Positions 42,289 to 51,367 of a DNA stretch of 64,000 nt are shown here, piece by piece. The stretch is from Sphingomonas sp. BK580 (GTDB lineage: Bacteria; Pseudomonadota; Alphaproteobacteria; Sphingomonadales; Sphingomonadaceae). The first letter of the stretch is position 1. Every line of letters begins with the position of its first letter. The stretch is taken from positions 186,001 to 250,000 of the forward strand of contig NZ_JACIAY010000004.1 in the NCBI RefSeq assembly GCF_014194975.1. Direction: 5' to 3'. Under the pieces are notes generated by a model. It ran no database searches. It saw nothing but the letters and a program-made list of their open reading frames with translations, and was not told the origin of the DNA. The position numbers and the translations under genes were made by a program.

Positions 42289-42537
42289 ATGACGACGGGC
42301 GCTATCCCCCACGAACCGACCGGCGGCGTTGCCACGCTGGCGCAACTCACCCCGACGCAGGTCAAGGTGCTGCGCGGTGTGCGCTCGGGGCGGCTCAACA
42401 AAGAGATCGCTTTCGACCTCGGCATCGCGGAGGCGACGGTGAAGGCGCACATGACCGCGCTGATGCGCAAGCTCAACGTCCGCAATCGCACGCAGGTGGC
42501 GGTGGTGGCCGAGGCGCTCGCCGCTCACGCCGGCTAG
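42289..42537 (+). CDS. Stand-alone LuxR-type HTH protein
   Basis: The 82-residue protein is almost only a LuxR/GerE HTH: TLAQLTPTQVKVLRGVRSGRLNKEIAFDLGIAEATVKAHMTALMRKLNVRNRTQVAV. It has no receiver or autoinducer domain, so activity must be controlled by amount or by partners. The ribosome binding site AAGGAGGAG is strong. It is divergent from the GntR gene and lies 58 bases before the beta-helix gene, so it may regulate that gene. Confidence 0.9.
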   Translation: MTTGAIPHEPTGGVATLAQLTPTQVKVLRGVRSGRLNKEIAFDLGIAEATVKAHMTALMRKLNVRNRTQVAVVAEALAAHAG

Positions 42538-42595
42538 CGCTGCCCGAGAACCGTTAGTAAGCACCTGTGATAGAATAGAAAACTGGAGACGCGCG

Positions 42596-45500
42596 ATGTG
42601 GGCGAAGGGGTGGCTGGGCGCCGCGACGGCGGCGCTGGCGGCGGGAACGGCTCTGCCCGCGGCGGCGCGCTCGACCTCGGTCTATCTCACGCAGCCCGAC
42701 GATCCGCGCGCGATCACGGTGCGCGGCGTCGGCGACGGGCGTGCCGACGACAGCGCGGCGATCCAGCAGGCGATCGACCAGGCCGCGACGAGCGGCAGCG
42801 GCGGCATCGTCTTCCTGCCCTCCGGCCGTTACCGCATCACGCGGACCATCCTCGTGCGCCCGGCGGTGCGGATCTTCGGCGTCGGCAAGACCCGTCCCGA
42901 GATCGTGCTGGGCGACGCGACCCCCGGTTTCGGCAGCGGCGTCGCGGCGATGCTCGCGTTCACGGGCGAGGACCAGTATCGCGTCGGCAAGGTCGCGGTG
43001 CCGCCGCCCACCACGGTGCCGTTCGATCCCACCGTCTATGACGCGACGTCGAGCACCTTCTACTCGGCGATCGCCAACGTCGACTTCCGCGTCGGCGCGG
43101 GCAACGAGGGCGCGGTGGCGGTGCGCTTCCGCGTCGCGCAGCACGGCTATGTCCGCCACGCCGACTTCCATCTCGGCTCGGCGCTGGCAGGCGTCTATCA
43201 GGCGGGCAACGAGTTCGAGGACCTGCGCTTCTACGGCGGGCGCTACGGCATCCTGAGCGAGAAGACCTCCTCGGCGTGGCAGTTCACGCTGATCGACTCG
43301 GCATTCGAGGGACAGCGCGACGCCGCGATCCGCGAGCATGAGGTCGATCTCACGCTGGTCAACGTCGTCATCCGCGACACGCCGATCGGCATCGACATCG
43401 ATCGCGGCTGGTCGGACTCCTTGTGGGGGAAGGACGTGCGCTTCGAGCGCGTCAGCCAGGCGGCGGTGGTGATCTCGGAGGAGAGCAGCGTCTTCACCCA
43501 GATCGGCTTCGACCACGCGGTGGCGAGCGACACGCCGGTGTTCGCGCGCTTCCGCGACAGCGGGCGCACGATCGCGGGCAAGGGAAGGCGCTATCAGGTC
43601 GCCGACTTCTCGCACGGTCTCGCGCTCGCCGGACTCGGCGAGATCGGCAAGACCGCGACCACCTTCGATATCGCCGCCGAGCCGCGCGCATCGCGCACGT
43701 CAGCCCCCGCCATCGCCGCGCTGCCCCCGGTCAGCCAGTGGGTCAACGTGCGCACGCTCGGCGTGAAGGGCGACGATGCCACGGACGACACGGCGGCGCT
43801 GCAACGCGCGATCGACACGCACCGCGTGCTCTATTTGCCGATGGGGCGCTATCGCGTCACCGACACGCTCAAGCTGCGTCCCGACAGCGTGCTGATCGCG
43901 CTGCACCCCAGCCTGACGCACCTCTATCTACCCGACAACGCGCCCAACTACGCGGGTGTCGGCGGCGCGCGCGCGCTGCTGGAGAGCGCCAAGGGCGGCA
44001 AGGCCATCGTCCACGGCATCGGGCTGTGGACCGGCAGCGTCAACCCGCGCGCGACCGCGCTGCTGTGGCGCGCCGGCGCCGCCTCGATGGTCAACGACGT
44101 CAAGATCCAGGGCGGCGGCGGGACGGTGCTGACCAAGGGCAGCGCGATCAAGCCCAATGACCCGCAGGCGCGCCAGGACGGCCAGCACCCGAGCATCTGG
44201 GTCACGGACGGGGGCGGCGGCACCTTCGCCGCGATCTGGTCGCCCAACACCCTGGCGTCGGCGGGCTTCTACGTCTCCGACACCAAGACACCGGGGCACG
44301 TCTACGAGCTCTCGGCGGAGCATCATTATCGCGCGGAGATCGTGCTCGACCATGTCGAGAACTGGGAGTTCCTCGCGCCGCAGACCGAGCAGGAGGTGCG
44401 CGACGGCGTCAACGCCGTCTCGACCGAAATCCACCACTCGCGCAACATCCTCTTCGCCAACTACCACGGCTATCGCGTGACGCGGACGATCAAGCCGATG
44501 GACGCGGCGGTGAAGCTGTATCAGTCGGGCGACATCCGCTTCCGCAACGTCCACGTCAACGCGGAGAGCGGCTTCGCCAGCTGCGACGCCAAGGGCTGCG
44601 GCACTTACCTGCGCGCGAGCAAATTCCCGTTCGAGAACGCGATCAAGGACATCACCCGGCAGCAGGAGGTGCGCGAGCGCGAGTTCGCGCGGCTCGACGT
44701 GCCCGCCGTGGCGGCGAGCGCCGCGACCGCCGCGGGGGTGCCGGTGTCACCGGGGATTGAGAAGCTGGCCGACGGCTTCTACTCGATCGCGGGCGGCGCG
44801 GTGGACAAGGCGGGCAAGCTCTACTTCATCGACCGCTTCTTCCACCGCATCCACGGCTGGTCGCGCGAGGAGGGGCTGTCGACCGTGGCGCAGGCGCCGC
44901 TCGACCCCGTCAACCTGGCGGTCGCGCGATCGGGCGACCTGCTCGTCCAGTCCTCGGCCGGGCGCGACGGGACCGTCTACAGCATCGATCCCGCCAGGCC
45001 CGAGGACGTGCGTGTGATCGCCCCGACCGCGGCGCGCGCCCATCCCGGCGCCGCCACGCTGCTGCCGGTCAACGTCTGGGCGAACGGCGAGTTCGCCGAT
45101 CGGATCGACCCGAAAACCTATGAGTTCCCGCCGATCTCTTTCTTCTTCACCAGCAAGATGGGCGAGGCCAAGCCGCAGGAATATGTCTCGCCCGACGGCT
45201 CGCTGGTGCTCCCTGCCTTTCGCGTCTGGAACCAGGGACCGGACGATCATACCGGCTGGCGCTGGTCCGACACGCTCGACTCCTACGGGCTCGTCGGGGC
45301 GGCGCCGGGCAGCCGCGTGACGCTGACCAACGCCTCGGAGAACCGCACCTACAGCGGCCTGGTCGGCGCGGGCGGGCAGGTGACCGACCTCAAGGTGGTG
45401 GCCGAGCGCGGCGGCGAGAGCGTCGCGCGCGACGACGCCGGCAACCTCTACGTCGCCAACGGCCAGGTCTTCGTCTACGCGCCCGACGGCAGCGAGACGA

Positions 45501-45607
45501 GGCGGATCGACGTACCCGAGCGGCCGCTCCAGGTGCTGATCGGCGGCGCCGACCGCCGCACGCTGTACATCCTGACCCACCATGCGCTCTACGCCTCGCC
45601 GATGTAG
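42596..45607 (+). CDS. Secreted double pectate-lyase-like beta-helix protein fused to an SMP-30-like propeller
   Basis: The 1003-residue protein begins with a signal peptide (LGAATAALAAGTALPAAAR). It holds two Pectate_lyase_3/GH55-type modules, each opening with the family signature: GVGDGRADDSAAIQQAID (about 45) and GVKGDDATDDTAALQRAID (about 395). From about residue 720 (ADGFYSIAGGAVDKAGKLYFIDRFFHRIHGW) to the end it has repeated strands like an SMP-30/gluconolactonase propeller. GH55 enzymes cut beta-1,3-glucan; the propeller could bind or hydrolyse a sugar lactone. Which polysaccharide is attacked is unknown. It is next to GntR and LuxR regulators and near gluconokinase. Confidence 0.82.
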   Translation: MWAKGWLGAATAALAAGTALPAAARSTSVYLTQPDDPRAITVRGVGDGRADDSAAIQQAIDQAATSGSGGIVFLPSGRYRITRTILVRPAVRIFGVGKTRPEIVLGDATPGFGSGVAAMLAFTGEDQYRVGKVAVPPPTTVPFDPTVYDATSSTFYSAIANVDFRVGAGNEGAVAVRFRVAQHGYVRHADFHLGSALAGVYQAGNEFEDLRFYGGRYGILSEKTSSAWQFTLIDSAFEGQRDAAIREHEVDLTLVNVVIRDTPIGIDIDRGWSDSLWGKDVRFERVSQAAVVISEESSVFTQIGFDHAVASDTPVFARFRDSGRTIAGKGRRYQVADFSHGLALAGLGEIGKTATTFDIAAEPRASRTSAPAIAALPPVSQWVNVRTLGVKGDDATDDTAALQRAIDTHRVLYLPMGRYRVTDTLKLRPDSVLIALHPSLTHLYLPDNAPNYAGVGGARALLESAKGGKAIVHGIGLWTGSVNPRATALLWRAGAASMVNDVKIQGGGGTVLTKGSAIKPNDPQARQDGQHPSIWVTDGGGGTFAAIWSPNTLASAGFYVSDTKTPGHVYELSAEHHYRAEIVLDHVENWEFLAPQTEQEVRDGVNAVSTEIHHSRNILFANYHGYRVTRTIKPMDAAVKLYQSGDIRFRNVHVNAESGFASCDAKGCGTYLRASKFPFENAIKDITRQQEVREREFARLDVPAVAASAATAAGVPVSPGIEKLADGFYSIAGGAVDKAGKLYFIDRFFHRIHGWSREEGLSTVAQAPLDPVNLAVARSGDLLVQSSAGRDGTVYSIDPARPEDVRVIAPTAARAHPGAATLLPVNVWANGEFADRIDPKTYEFPPISFFFTSKMGEAKPQEYVSPDGSLVLPAFRVWNQGPDDHTGWRWSDTLDSYGLVGAAPGSRVTLTNASENRTYSGLVGAGGQVTDLKVVAERGGESVARDDAGNLYVANGQVFVYAPDGSETRRIDVPERPLQVLIGGADRRTLYILTHHALYASPM

Positions 45608-45639
45608 GTCACCGCGGCACCGCTGATTCACTTAGGCAA

Positions 45640-46788
45640 ATGGATTCTCGCTGTGAAAAGCGACGGGCGGGCGCTAACCACCCTGCCATGTCGGAGGTTG
45701 AGCGCGGACTCCCACCCTCTCAGGCGGTCCCGGTCGCGGCGCCCGACCTGTCGCGACGCTATCTCGCGCTGGCTGCGGAAGCGGCCGATCGGCTGCTCGC
45801 CGCGACCGACCCGGCGCGCATGGTCGACGAGCTGTTCGCGCTGATCCGCGCCGAGTTGCGGCTCGACGTCTTCTTCAACTATCGCCACGACGACGGCTTG
45901 CTCCGTCTCGAGGCCTATGCCGGGCTCACCGCGCAGCAGGCGCTCGACGGTGCCGAGCTGCGCCTGGGGGAGGCGGTGTGCGGCTGCGCCGCGCTGGAGC
46001 GTCGCCGGATCCACGCGGAGGCGGTGCAGCGCTCCGACGACCCGCAACTCGCCTTCGTCCGCTCGGTGGGGCTCGACTGCTACGCCTGCACCCCGCTCCT
46101 CGACGGCGAGCGGCTGCTCGGCACCCTCGGCTTCGGCCGGCGCGACAGCCGCTGTTTCAGCGCCGAGGAGCTCCAGCTGCTCCACACGCTGTGTCACTAT
46201 GTCGCGCTGGCCAAGCTGCGGTTGCGGCACGAGGAGGAGCTGTGCCGCAACATCGCCGAGCGCGACCGTCTGCTTGCCGAGCTCAACCACCGCGTCCGCA
46301 ACAACCTGCAGATGGCGGTCGGCGTCGTGCGCAACGAGCTGCGCGGCGCCGAGCCCGTGCCGCCGGCGCTGATCACCGTCGCCGAGCGGCTCGAGCTGAT
46401 CGCGCTGGCGCACCGTCCGCTCTACCAGGCCGAGGGCGCCTCGCTCGCGGTCGACGCGGTCGAGATCCTGCACGGTGCGGTCGAGCTCACCACCGGCGGG
46501 AACGGGCGGGTCGAGGCGGCGGAACGGGTGATGATCCCGATCGAGCAGGCGGTCGCCTTCTCTCTCCTGGTGCATGCGCTGCTCGGCGACCGCGACGGCC
46601 CCGGCGCGCGAGTCGCGGTGGCGCGCCGCGCCGCGACCCTGGAAGCGCGGATCACGCTCGCCGCGGAGGGCGCGTCGGCGCCGCCGCTCGATCGGCTCGC
46701 CAGCTCGCTGTTGCGCCAGCTCAACGCCAGCCTCTACGAGGAGGCTGGCGCGATCCACCTGAGGTTTCCGCTCGCCCATGCAGGCTGA
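45640..46788 (+). CDS. GAF-HisKA_2 sensor protein with a degenerate catalytic domain
   Basis: The 382 residues form a GAF domain (about 40-190), then the HisKA_2 phospho-acceptor helix ERDRLLAELNHRVRNNLQMAVG, with the His at about 222. The following region should be the ATP-binding domain. It lacks the N box (the NA-KHG pattern is replaced by AFSLLVHALLGDRDGPG) and any glycine-rich GFG box. The protein is therefore more like a histidine phosphotransfer or pseudokinase module than a working kinase. Two starts are possible, 45640 (AGG upstream) and 45688. It overlaps the receiver gene by 11 bases, so they are a pair. Confidence 0.82.
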   Translation: MDSRCEKRRAGANHPAMSEVERGLPPSQAVPVAAPDLSRRYLALAAEAADRLLAATDPARMVDELFALIRAELRLDVFFNYRHDDGLLRLEAYAGLTAQQALDGAELRLGEAVCGCAALERRRIHAEAVQRSDDPQLAFVRSVGLDCYACTPLLDGERLLGTLGFGRRDSRCFSAEELQLLHTLCHYVALAKLRLRHEEELCRNIAERDRLLAELNHRVRNNLQMAVGVVRNELRGAEPVPPALITVAERLELIALAHRPLYQAEGASLAVDAVEILHGAVELTTGGNGRVEAAERVMIPIEQAVAFSLLVHALLGDRDGPGARVAVARRAATLEARITLAAEGASAPPLDRLASSLLRQLNASLYEEAGAIHLRFPLAHAG

Positions 46789-47206
46789 CACCGATACCCG
46801 CTCGCTCCGCCTGCTCGTCGTCGAGGACGAGGCGATCATCGCCATGCTCGTCGAGGACGCGCTCACCATGGCGGGCCATATCGTCGTCGGCGTGGCCGAG
46901 AGCGCGGGCGAGGCGCTGGCGATCGCCGCGCGCGAGCCGATCGACCTCGCCCTCTGCGACGTGCGGTTGGCGGAGAATGACAGCGGCGTCACCGTCGCGC
47001 GCGAGCTCTCCGCACGCGGCGTGCCGTGCCTCTACGTCAGCGGCAACTGTCCCACCGTGGCGGATCACCCGCTCATCATCGGCTGCGTCGGCAAGCCGTT
47101 CGCGACGGCGGCGCTCAGCCGCGCGGTCGAAGCGGCGTACCGCCTCGCCGCGGGCGAGCGCGACGTCGCGGTGCCCAAGAGCATGCACGTCTTCGCGCCG
47201 CGCTGA
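46778..47206 (+). CDS. Single-domain response regulator
   Basis: A 142-residue receiver domain with the acidic pair in LLVVEDEAIIA, the phospho-acceptor Asp in LALCDVRLAENDSG, the Ser of LYVSGN in place of Thr, and the Lys of GKPF. There is no output domain, so it works through protein contacts or as a phosphate sink. It overlaps the atypical kinase gene by 11 bases and is likely phosphorylated through it. Confidence 0.92.
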   Translation: MQADTDTRSLRLLVVEDEAIIAMLVEDALTMAGHIVVGVAESAGEALAIAAREPIDLALCDVRLAENDSGVTVARELSARGVPCLYVSGNCPTVADHPLIIGCVGKPFATAALSRAVEAAYRLAAGERDVAVPKSMHVFAPR

Positions 47207-47585
47207 ACCGTTCGCCTGAGGGATCCGTGGCGGGCGTGCCTGACGTGCGCGGCCGGGGGACAGACGCGGGGCCGGGGCGTTCTCGCCGGCCTCATCGCGC
47301 GGTCCTCACCGCTGCTGCTGCCTGCGCCGGTGAACCGCGGTCCGCCGCCTCGGCGCCGCGCGCGAGCGGCTGTCTGGCAGGAACGCGACGGCGCGGCACG
47401 GGCGCCCACGGCGAGCGGAACCGCCGCTCGGGGAGAACGCCTTTTCACGCGGAAGTGAAGCCAGGTCGCCTCAGGAACGGCGTGGGCCTGCGCCAGCAGG
47501 AGCCCAGAACACGGAGACTATCGTCTGCGACCCCGGGCTCCGGCCTGCGGAGGAGCACGCCGGACCACATGATCGAACAGCGACA
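47207..47585. repeat. 379-base gap with a family A repeat copy
   Basis: This gap separates the receiver gene from the convergent GH9 gene. Its first part is GC-rich with no supported gene. The end holds a repeat copy: CCTGC/GCAGG around GCCA (47487-47500), followed by AGCCCAGAA, and CTCCG/CGGAG near 47539-47553, followed by GAGCACG, the same tails as at 10587 and 10637. Confidence 0.55.
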
Positions 47586-50123
47586 TCAACGCTTCCGCTC
47601 GCGCGCGAGCTCGTCGACCGCCTGCGCCAGCTCGATCCACATCGCGCCCTCGGGGATGACATATTCGTTCTCGCCCCAGAAGAACGGCCAGTCCTCGTGG
47701 TTCTCGGGGAAGTCGGGCTTGATCACCAGCACGCCGGGGACGACGCCGCCGGCGATGAAGGAGAAGTCGGCGCGGTTGTTGCCATAGGCGACCTCCTTCG
47801 ACAGCGTCCCCACGCCCGAGACGAACGAGCGGTCCGAGCCGGGATGGTGTCCGAGCAGGAACTCGGCGCCGCGGAAGACCGCGTCGGCGGGGACGATGTC
47901 TGGGAAGGCCTTGTGCAGCGCATAGGCGTTGAGCGCATAGCCCATCACCGTGCCGCTGCCGGCCCAGCCGCCCGTGGTGATCGGCACGCCGAAGGGGTTG
48001 GCGGTCGCTGCCGTGTCCGCCTCGGTCGCGTAGGCGCGGACCGCGGGGATCATCCGCTCTCGATAGGAAGCCGGCATGAAGGGGATCGCGGCGACGGCGT
48101 CACGCAGGCTCGGCGCGAAGCGTTTCTCCACCTCGGGATAGAGTGCCTCCACGGCGGTGACGTAGCGGGGGTCGCGCGTGGCGCGCAGCAGCTCGACCGC
48201 GGCGGAGAAGCGCTCCATCTCGAGCGGACCGCCGGTGGTGTTGCCGTGCTGGTAGAGGTCGGGCGGGTGCGACTGCTCCTCCGCCCAGGTGGCGGTGGCC
48301 AGCGCGAGCGCGCGCTTCGCCAGTACGGGATCGGACGCCTGTAGCGCTCGCGACGCTGCGGCCAGCCCCGCGATCGAGCCGTAGTTGAGCGCCGAGGCCT
48401 TGGTGGTGAAGGCCCAGCGATCGTCGGGCATGCCGCTGCGGCCGCCCTTCTCCTCGCCGAGCTTCAGCGCGGGATCGTAGATCAGCCCGTCTGTCTTGGT
48501 CGAGGCGTCGCCGAGATGCGTGTATTGCGCGACGTCGGGCTCGACGATGCCGTGGATGGCATGGCCGACCGCGTCGAACTGTGCGACCAGCTGGCGCGTG
48601 CCGTGTGCGATCTGCTGGAGCAGGTCGGGCGTGCCGTCGGGCACGTGCAGCTCGGTGCGACGGCGCGCCTCGTCGACCGCGGTGGTGTCGCGCGTCGGAC
48701 GCCAGCGCTCCCAGCTGTCCACCATCGAGCGGATCACCTGATATTGCGACTGGGTGCGGATGTCGAAGTCGCCCGCGTCGAACCAGCCGCCGGTGTTGAG
48801 CCCGGGGATATGCTCGCCCGGCTTGTACTTGCTGTCGGTCGTCGGGCCCTGCGCGTAGAGGTCGATGTGCTCGTGGTTGACCGGCGCCTGGCGCGCGTCG
48901 TCGCGGTGCGCCTCGCCGTGCCACACACGATAGCCCTCGTTGACGTACATATGGTCCATCGCGACCGGGAAGTAGACGTCGAGAGTCGGGTGCCACGCGC
49001 CGGCATAGACGTCGTCGGCGATCCGGAACGGCGCGGTGCGGGTCGTGCCGTATTCGAGCACGTAGAGGCCGGGCTGGTGCACCGCGCTGAAGTCGAGCCG
49101 CAGATAGGAATAGCGCAGATAGTCGCCCCAGCGCGTCGCGGCGGGGATCGTCACCGGCGCCATCGCGCCGTCGCTGCCGACGCGCAGCAGCCGCGGGGTG
49201 AGCGCGCGCGTGTCGGAGCGGTCGAGCTCGATCGTCGCCACCTTGCGCCCACCCGGCGTATAGCCCAGCTGCGAGTGCGCGATCACCGGCGCGCGGCGCC
49301 AGCCCGGCACGCTGGTCGGGCGCACCGTCCATTCCAGCACGGCGCCGGTCCTCCCCGTCGGGAGCAGCGAGCGCAGCACGAACCAGCCGTTCTGCGCCTG
49401 GTTGCGCCCGTCGTAGAGCTGCACGGGCTCGCTCGACTCGATCGACACGCGCCGCGCCGCATCCTCGGGCGCGAGCACGAAACGCCGCGCGGCGGCGATC
49501 GGCTGCGGCTCGGCGCCGGGCCCCTCGGCGCGACCGCTCGCGGCGTTGCGCTCGGGCGTGCGAGTCATCGCATCGGCGGGGTAGAGCGGGAAGGTGCCGG
49601 TGCGATCGTCGGCGAGATAGCCGTGGTGGAAGTAGGCGGCGGGCAGGAACTCCAGGTTGAAGCCGGCACGGCCGGCCAGCGCGGCGGGCACCGGCTGGTC
49701 GAGCAGCACCGAGATCTTCACCACGCCGCCCACTTTCTCCGAGCGGACGCGGTAGCGCCAGTGCTGGTCGGGATATTCGAGCGTCACCGTGATCGCGCCG
49801 CTGCGCTGGTCGACCTCGCGCCCGATGAAGCGCGCGGTCGGGTCCCACTGGCCCGGCGTGGCGGCGAGGCGCACGTCGCCGTTGGTGGCGATCCGCTCGT
49901 CCTGCTGGATGATCTCCACGCCGCTGATCTTCGAGTCGGCGAACAGCCCGTCGTACCAGTTGGAGAAGACCAGCACGTCGGCGCCGGGCGCCTCGTAATA
50001 GCCGCTCGCGTTGAGCGTCAGCTCGCTCGCCGCGGGCGTCGCGTGACGCGATTGCGCCGGGGCTCCGCTCGCCAGCAGCATCGCTATGATCGACACACCG
50101 ATGCTGATCCGCGCCTTGCTCAT
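47586..50123 (-). CDS. Secreted GH9 glycoside hydrolase
   Basis: The 845-residue enzyme has a signal peptide (ISIGVSIIAMLLASGAPAQ), beta-rich N-terminal domains including an Ig-like CelD_N type region (IAHSQLGYTPGGRKVATI at about 285), and a helical GH9 catalytic domain from about 390. The GH9 signature GGWFDAGDFDIRTQSQYQVIRSM carries the catalytic aspartate pair. YVIPEGAMWIELAQAVDEL is near the end. GH9 enzymes cut beta-1,4-glucans or glucosides. The long N-terminus is larger than in standard cellulases. It is divergent from the esterase-GH43 pair and convergent with the receiver gene. Confidence 0.88.
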   Translation of the reverse strand: MSKARISIGVSIIAMLLASGAPAQSRHATPAASELTLNASGYYEAPGADVLVFSNWYDGLFADSKISGVEIIQQDERIATNGDVRLAATPGQWDPTARFIGREVDQRSGAITVTLEYPDQHWRYRVRSEKVGGVVKISVLLDQPVPAALAGRAGFNLEFLPAAYFHHGYLADDRTGTFPLYPADAMTRTPERNAASGRAEGPGAEPQPIAAARRFVLAPEDAARRVSIESSEPVQLYDGRNQAQNGWFVLRSLLPTGRTGAVLEWTVRPTSVPGWRRAPVIAHSQLGYTPGGRKVATIELDRSDTRALTPRLLRVGSDGAMAPVTIPAATRWGDYLRYSYLRLDFSAVHQPGLYVLEYGTTRTAPFRIADDVYAGAWHPTLDVYFPVAMDHMYVNEGYRVWHGEAHRDDARQAPVNHEHIDLYAQGPTTDSKYKPGEHIPGLNTGGWFDAGDFDIRTQSQYQVIRSMVDSWERWRPTRDTTAVDEARRRTELHVPDGTPDLLQQIAHGTRQLVAQFDAVGHAIHGIVEPDVAQYTHLGDASTKTDGLIYDPALKLGEEKGGRSGMPDDRWAFTTKASALNYGSIAGLAAASRALQASDPVLAKRALALATATWAEEQSHPPDLYQHGNTTGGPLEMERFSAAVELLRATRDPRYVTAVEALYPEVEKRFAPSLRDAVAAIPFMPASYRERMIPAVRAYATEADTAATANPFGVPITTGGWAGSGTVMGYALNAYALHKAFPDIVPADAVFRGAEFLLGHHPGSDRSFVSGVGTLSKEVAYGNNRADFSFIAGGVVPGVLVIKPDFPENHEDWPFFWGENEYVIPEGAMWIELAQAVDELARERKR

Positions 50124-50302
50124 CCTCGTCCTCCTCGCGCCGGTCGATCGCCGGTCATGACTAGATGTATAGCGCTAACATCAGGCGGCGCCATATGCCG
50201 TGGATCAAGCGGGCGCCATTGACGGCCGCTCGTTCAACTACTTACTCTCTGCGCGAAGAGGCCGCCCGCCACAGGCAGATAGCGGTAACAAGGAGAGGGT
50301 GG

Positions 50303-51367
50303 ATGAAGAAGGTTCGGTCCGTGCGCGCGGCGGCGGCGACGCTGCTCGCGCTGCTGGCACCCGCCGCGGCGGCTCAGGTGTCCACGCCCGCGCCTCCTGC
50401 GGTGGCAGGCGCGAAGGCAGCGGTCGTCGAGCGGATCACCGTCCACGGCCGCTCGCTCGAGGGCAGCCTGGAGGGTGACAGCGCCGACCGCACCGTGCTG
50501 GTCGTGCTACCGCCGAGCTACAGGAGCAGCCCGAAGCGACGCTATCCGGCGGTCTACGCGCTCCACGGCTATTCGATCGGGGCGGAGCAGTGGACCCGCG
50601 AGATCCACGTGCCGCAGACGATCGAGGGCGCCTTCGCGCAGGGCGCGCGCGAGATGATCGTGGTGCTGCCCGACAGCAAGACCGCACACAACGGCTCGAT
50701 GTATTCGAGTTCGGTGACGACCGGCGACTTCGAGCGCTTCGTCGCGCGCGACCTCGTCGCCTACATCGACTCGCACTATCGCACCGTCGCCGACCGCAAC
50801 AGCCGCGGGCTCGCCGGCCACTCGATGGGCGGCTACGGCACCGCGCGGATCGGGATGAAGCACCCGGAGACCTTCGGCGCGCTGTATATAATGAGCCCGT
50901 GCTGTCTCTCCGCGCGGACCCCGGGCGGGGACGCGGCCGCGGACGAGAAGACCTTCGCCGCGCTGCGCTCGCCCGCCGACTCGGCGACGCTGAGCTGGGG
51001 CCAGCGCGCGCAGCTCGCCGCCGCGGCGGCCTGGTCGCCCAACCCGACCAAGCCGCCGCTCTTCCTCGACCTGCCGACGGAGAACGGTCAGCCGCGCCCG
51101 GAGGTGGTGGCGCGCTGGGCGGCCAACGCCCCGCTGGCGATGGTCGACCAATATGTCGGCAACCTGCGCCAGTATCGCGCGATCGGGCTCGACGTCGGCG
51201 ACCGCGACGGGCTGAAGGCCGACGCCCAGACGCTCCACGCCGCGCTCGACCGCTACGGCATCCGTCACGATTTCGCGGTCTATCCCGGCGACCATGTCAG
51301 CGGCGTGGCGACGCGCGTGCAGGAGCAGGTGATCCCCTTCTTCTCGCGCGCTCTGGTGTTCCCGTGA
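50303..51367 (+). CDS. Secreted esterase, EsterD/CE1-like
   Basis: The 354-residue protein has a signal peptide (VRAAAATLLALLAPAAAAQ) and an alpha/beta-hydrolase fold: YPAVYALHGYSIGAEQW, the nucleophile in GLAGHSMGGYGTARIGMKHPE, and His in YPGDHVSGVA. This is the putative esterase PF00756/CE1 group, which includes feruloyl and acetyl-xylan esterases. The ATG at 50303 follows AAGGAGAGG. It overlaps the GH43 gene by four bases (GTGA), so it probably trims side groups from the same polysaccharide. Confidence 0.9.
   Translation: MKKVRSVRAAAATLLALLAPAAAAQVSTPAPPAVAGAKAAVVERITVHGRSLEGSLEGDSADRTVLVVLPPSYRSSPKRRYPAVYALHGYSIGAEQWTREIHVPQTIEGAFAQGAREMIVVLPDSKTAHNGSMYSSSVTTGDFERFVARDLVAYIDSHYRTVADRNSRGLAGHSMGGYGTARIGMKHPETFGALYIMSPCCLSARTPGGDAAADEKTFAALRSPADSATLSWGQRAQLAAAAAWSPNPTKPPLFLDLPTENGQPRPEVVARWAANAPLAMVDQYVGNLRQYRAIGLDVGDRDGLKADAQTLHAALDRYGIRHDFAVYPGDHVSGVATRVQEQVIPFFSRALVFP

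Noticed and set aside
41412..42491. A longer 359-residue form of the GntR regulator
   Set aside because: The extra N-terminus covers the operator region and the LuxR gene; the GTG at 42089 has a strong ribosome binding site.
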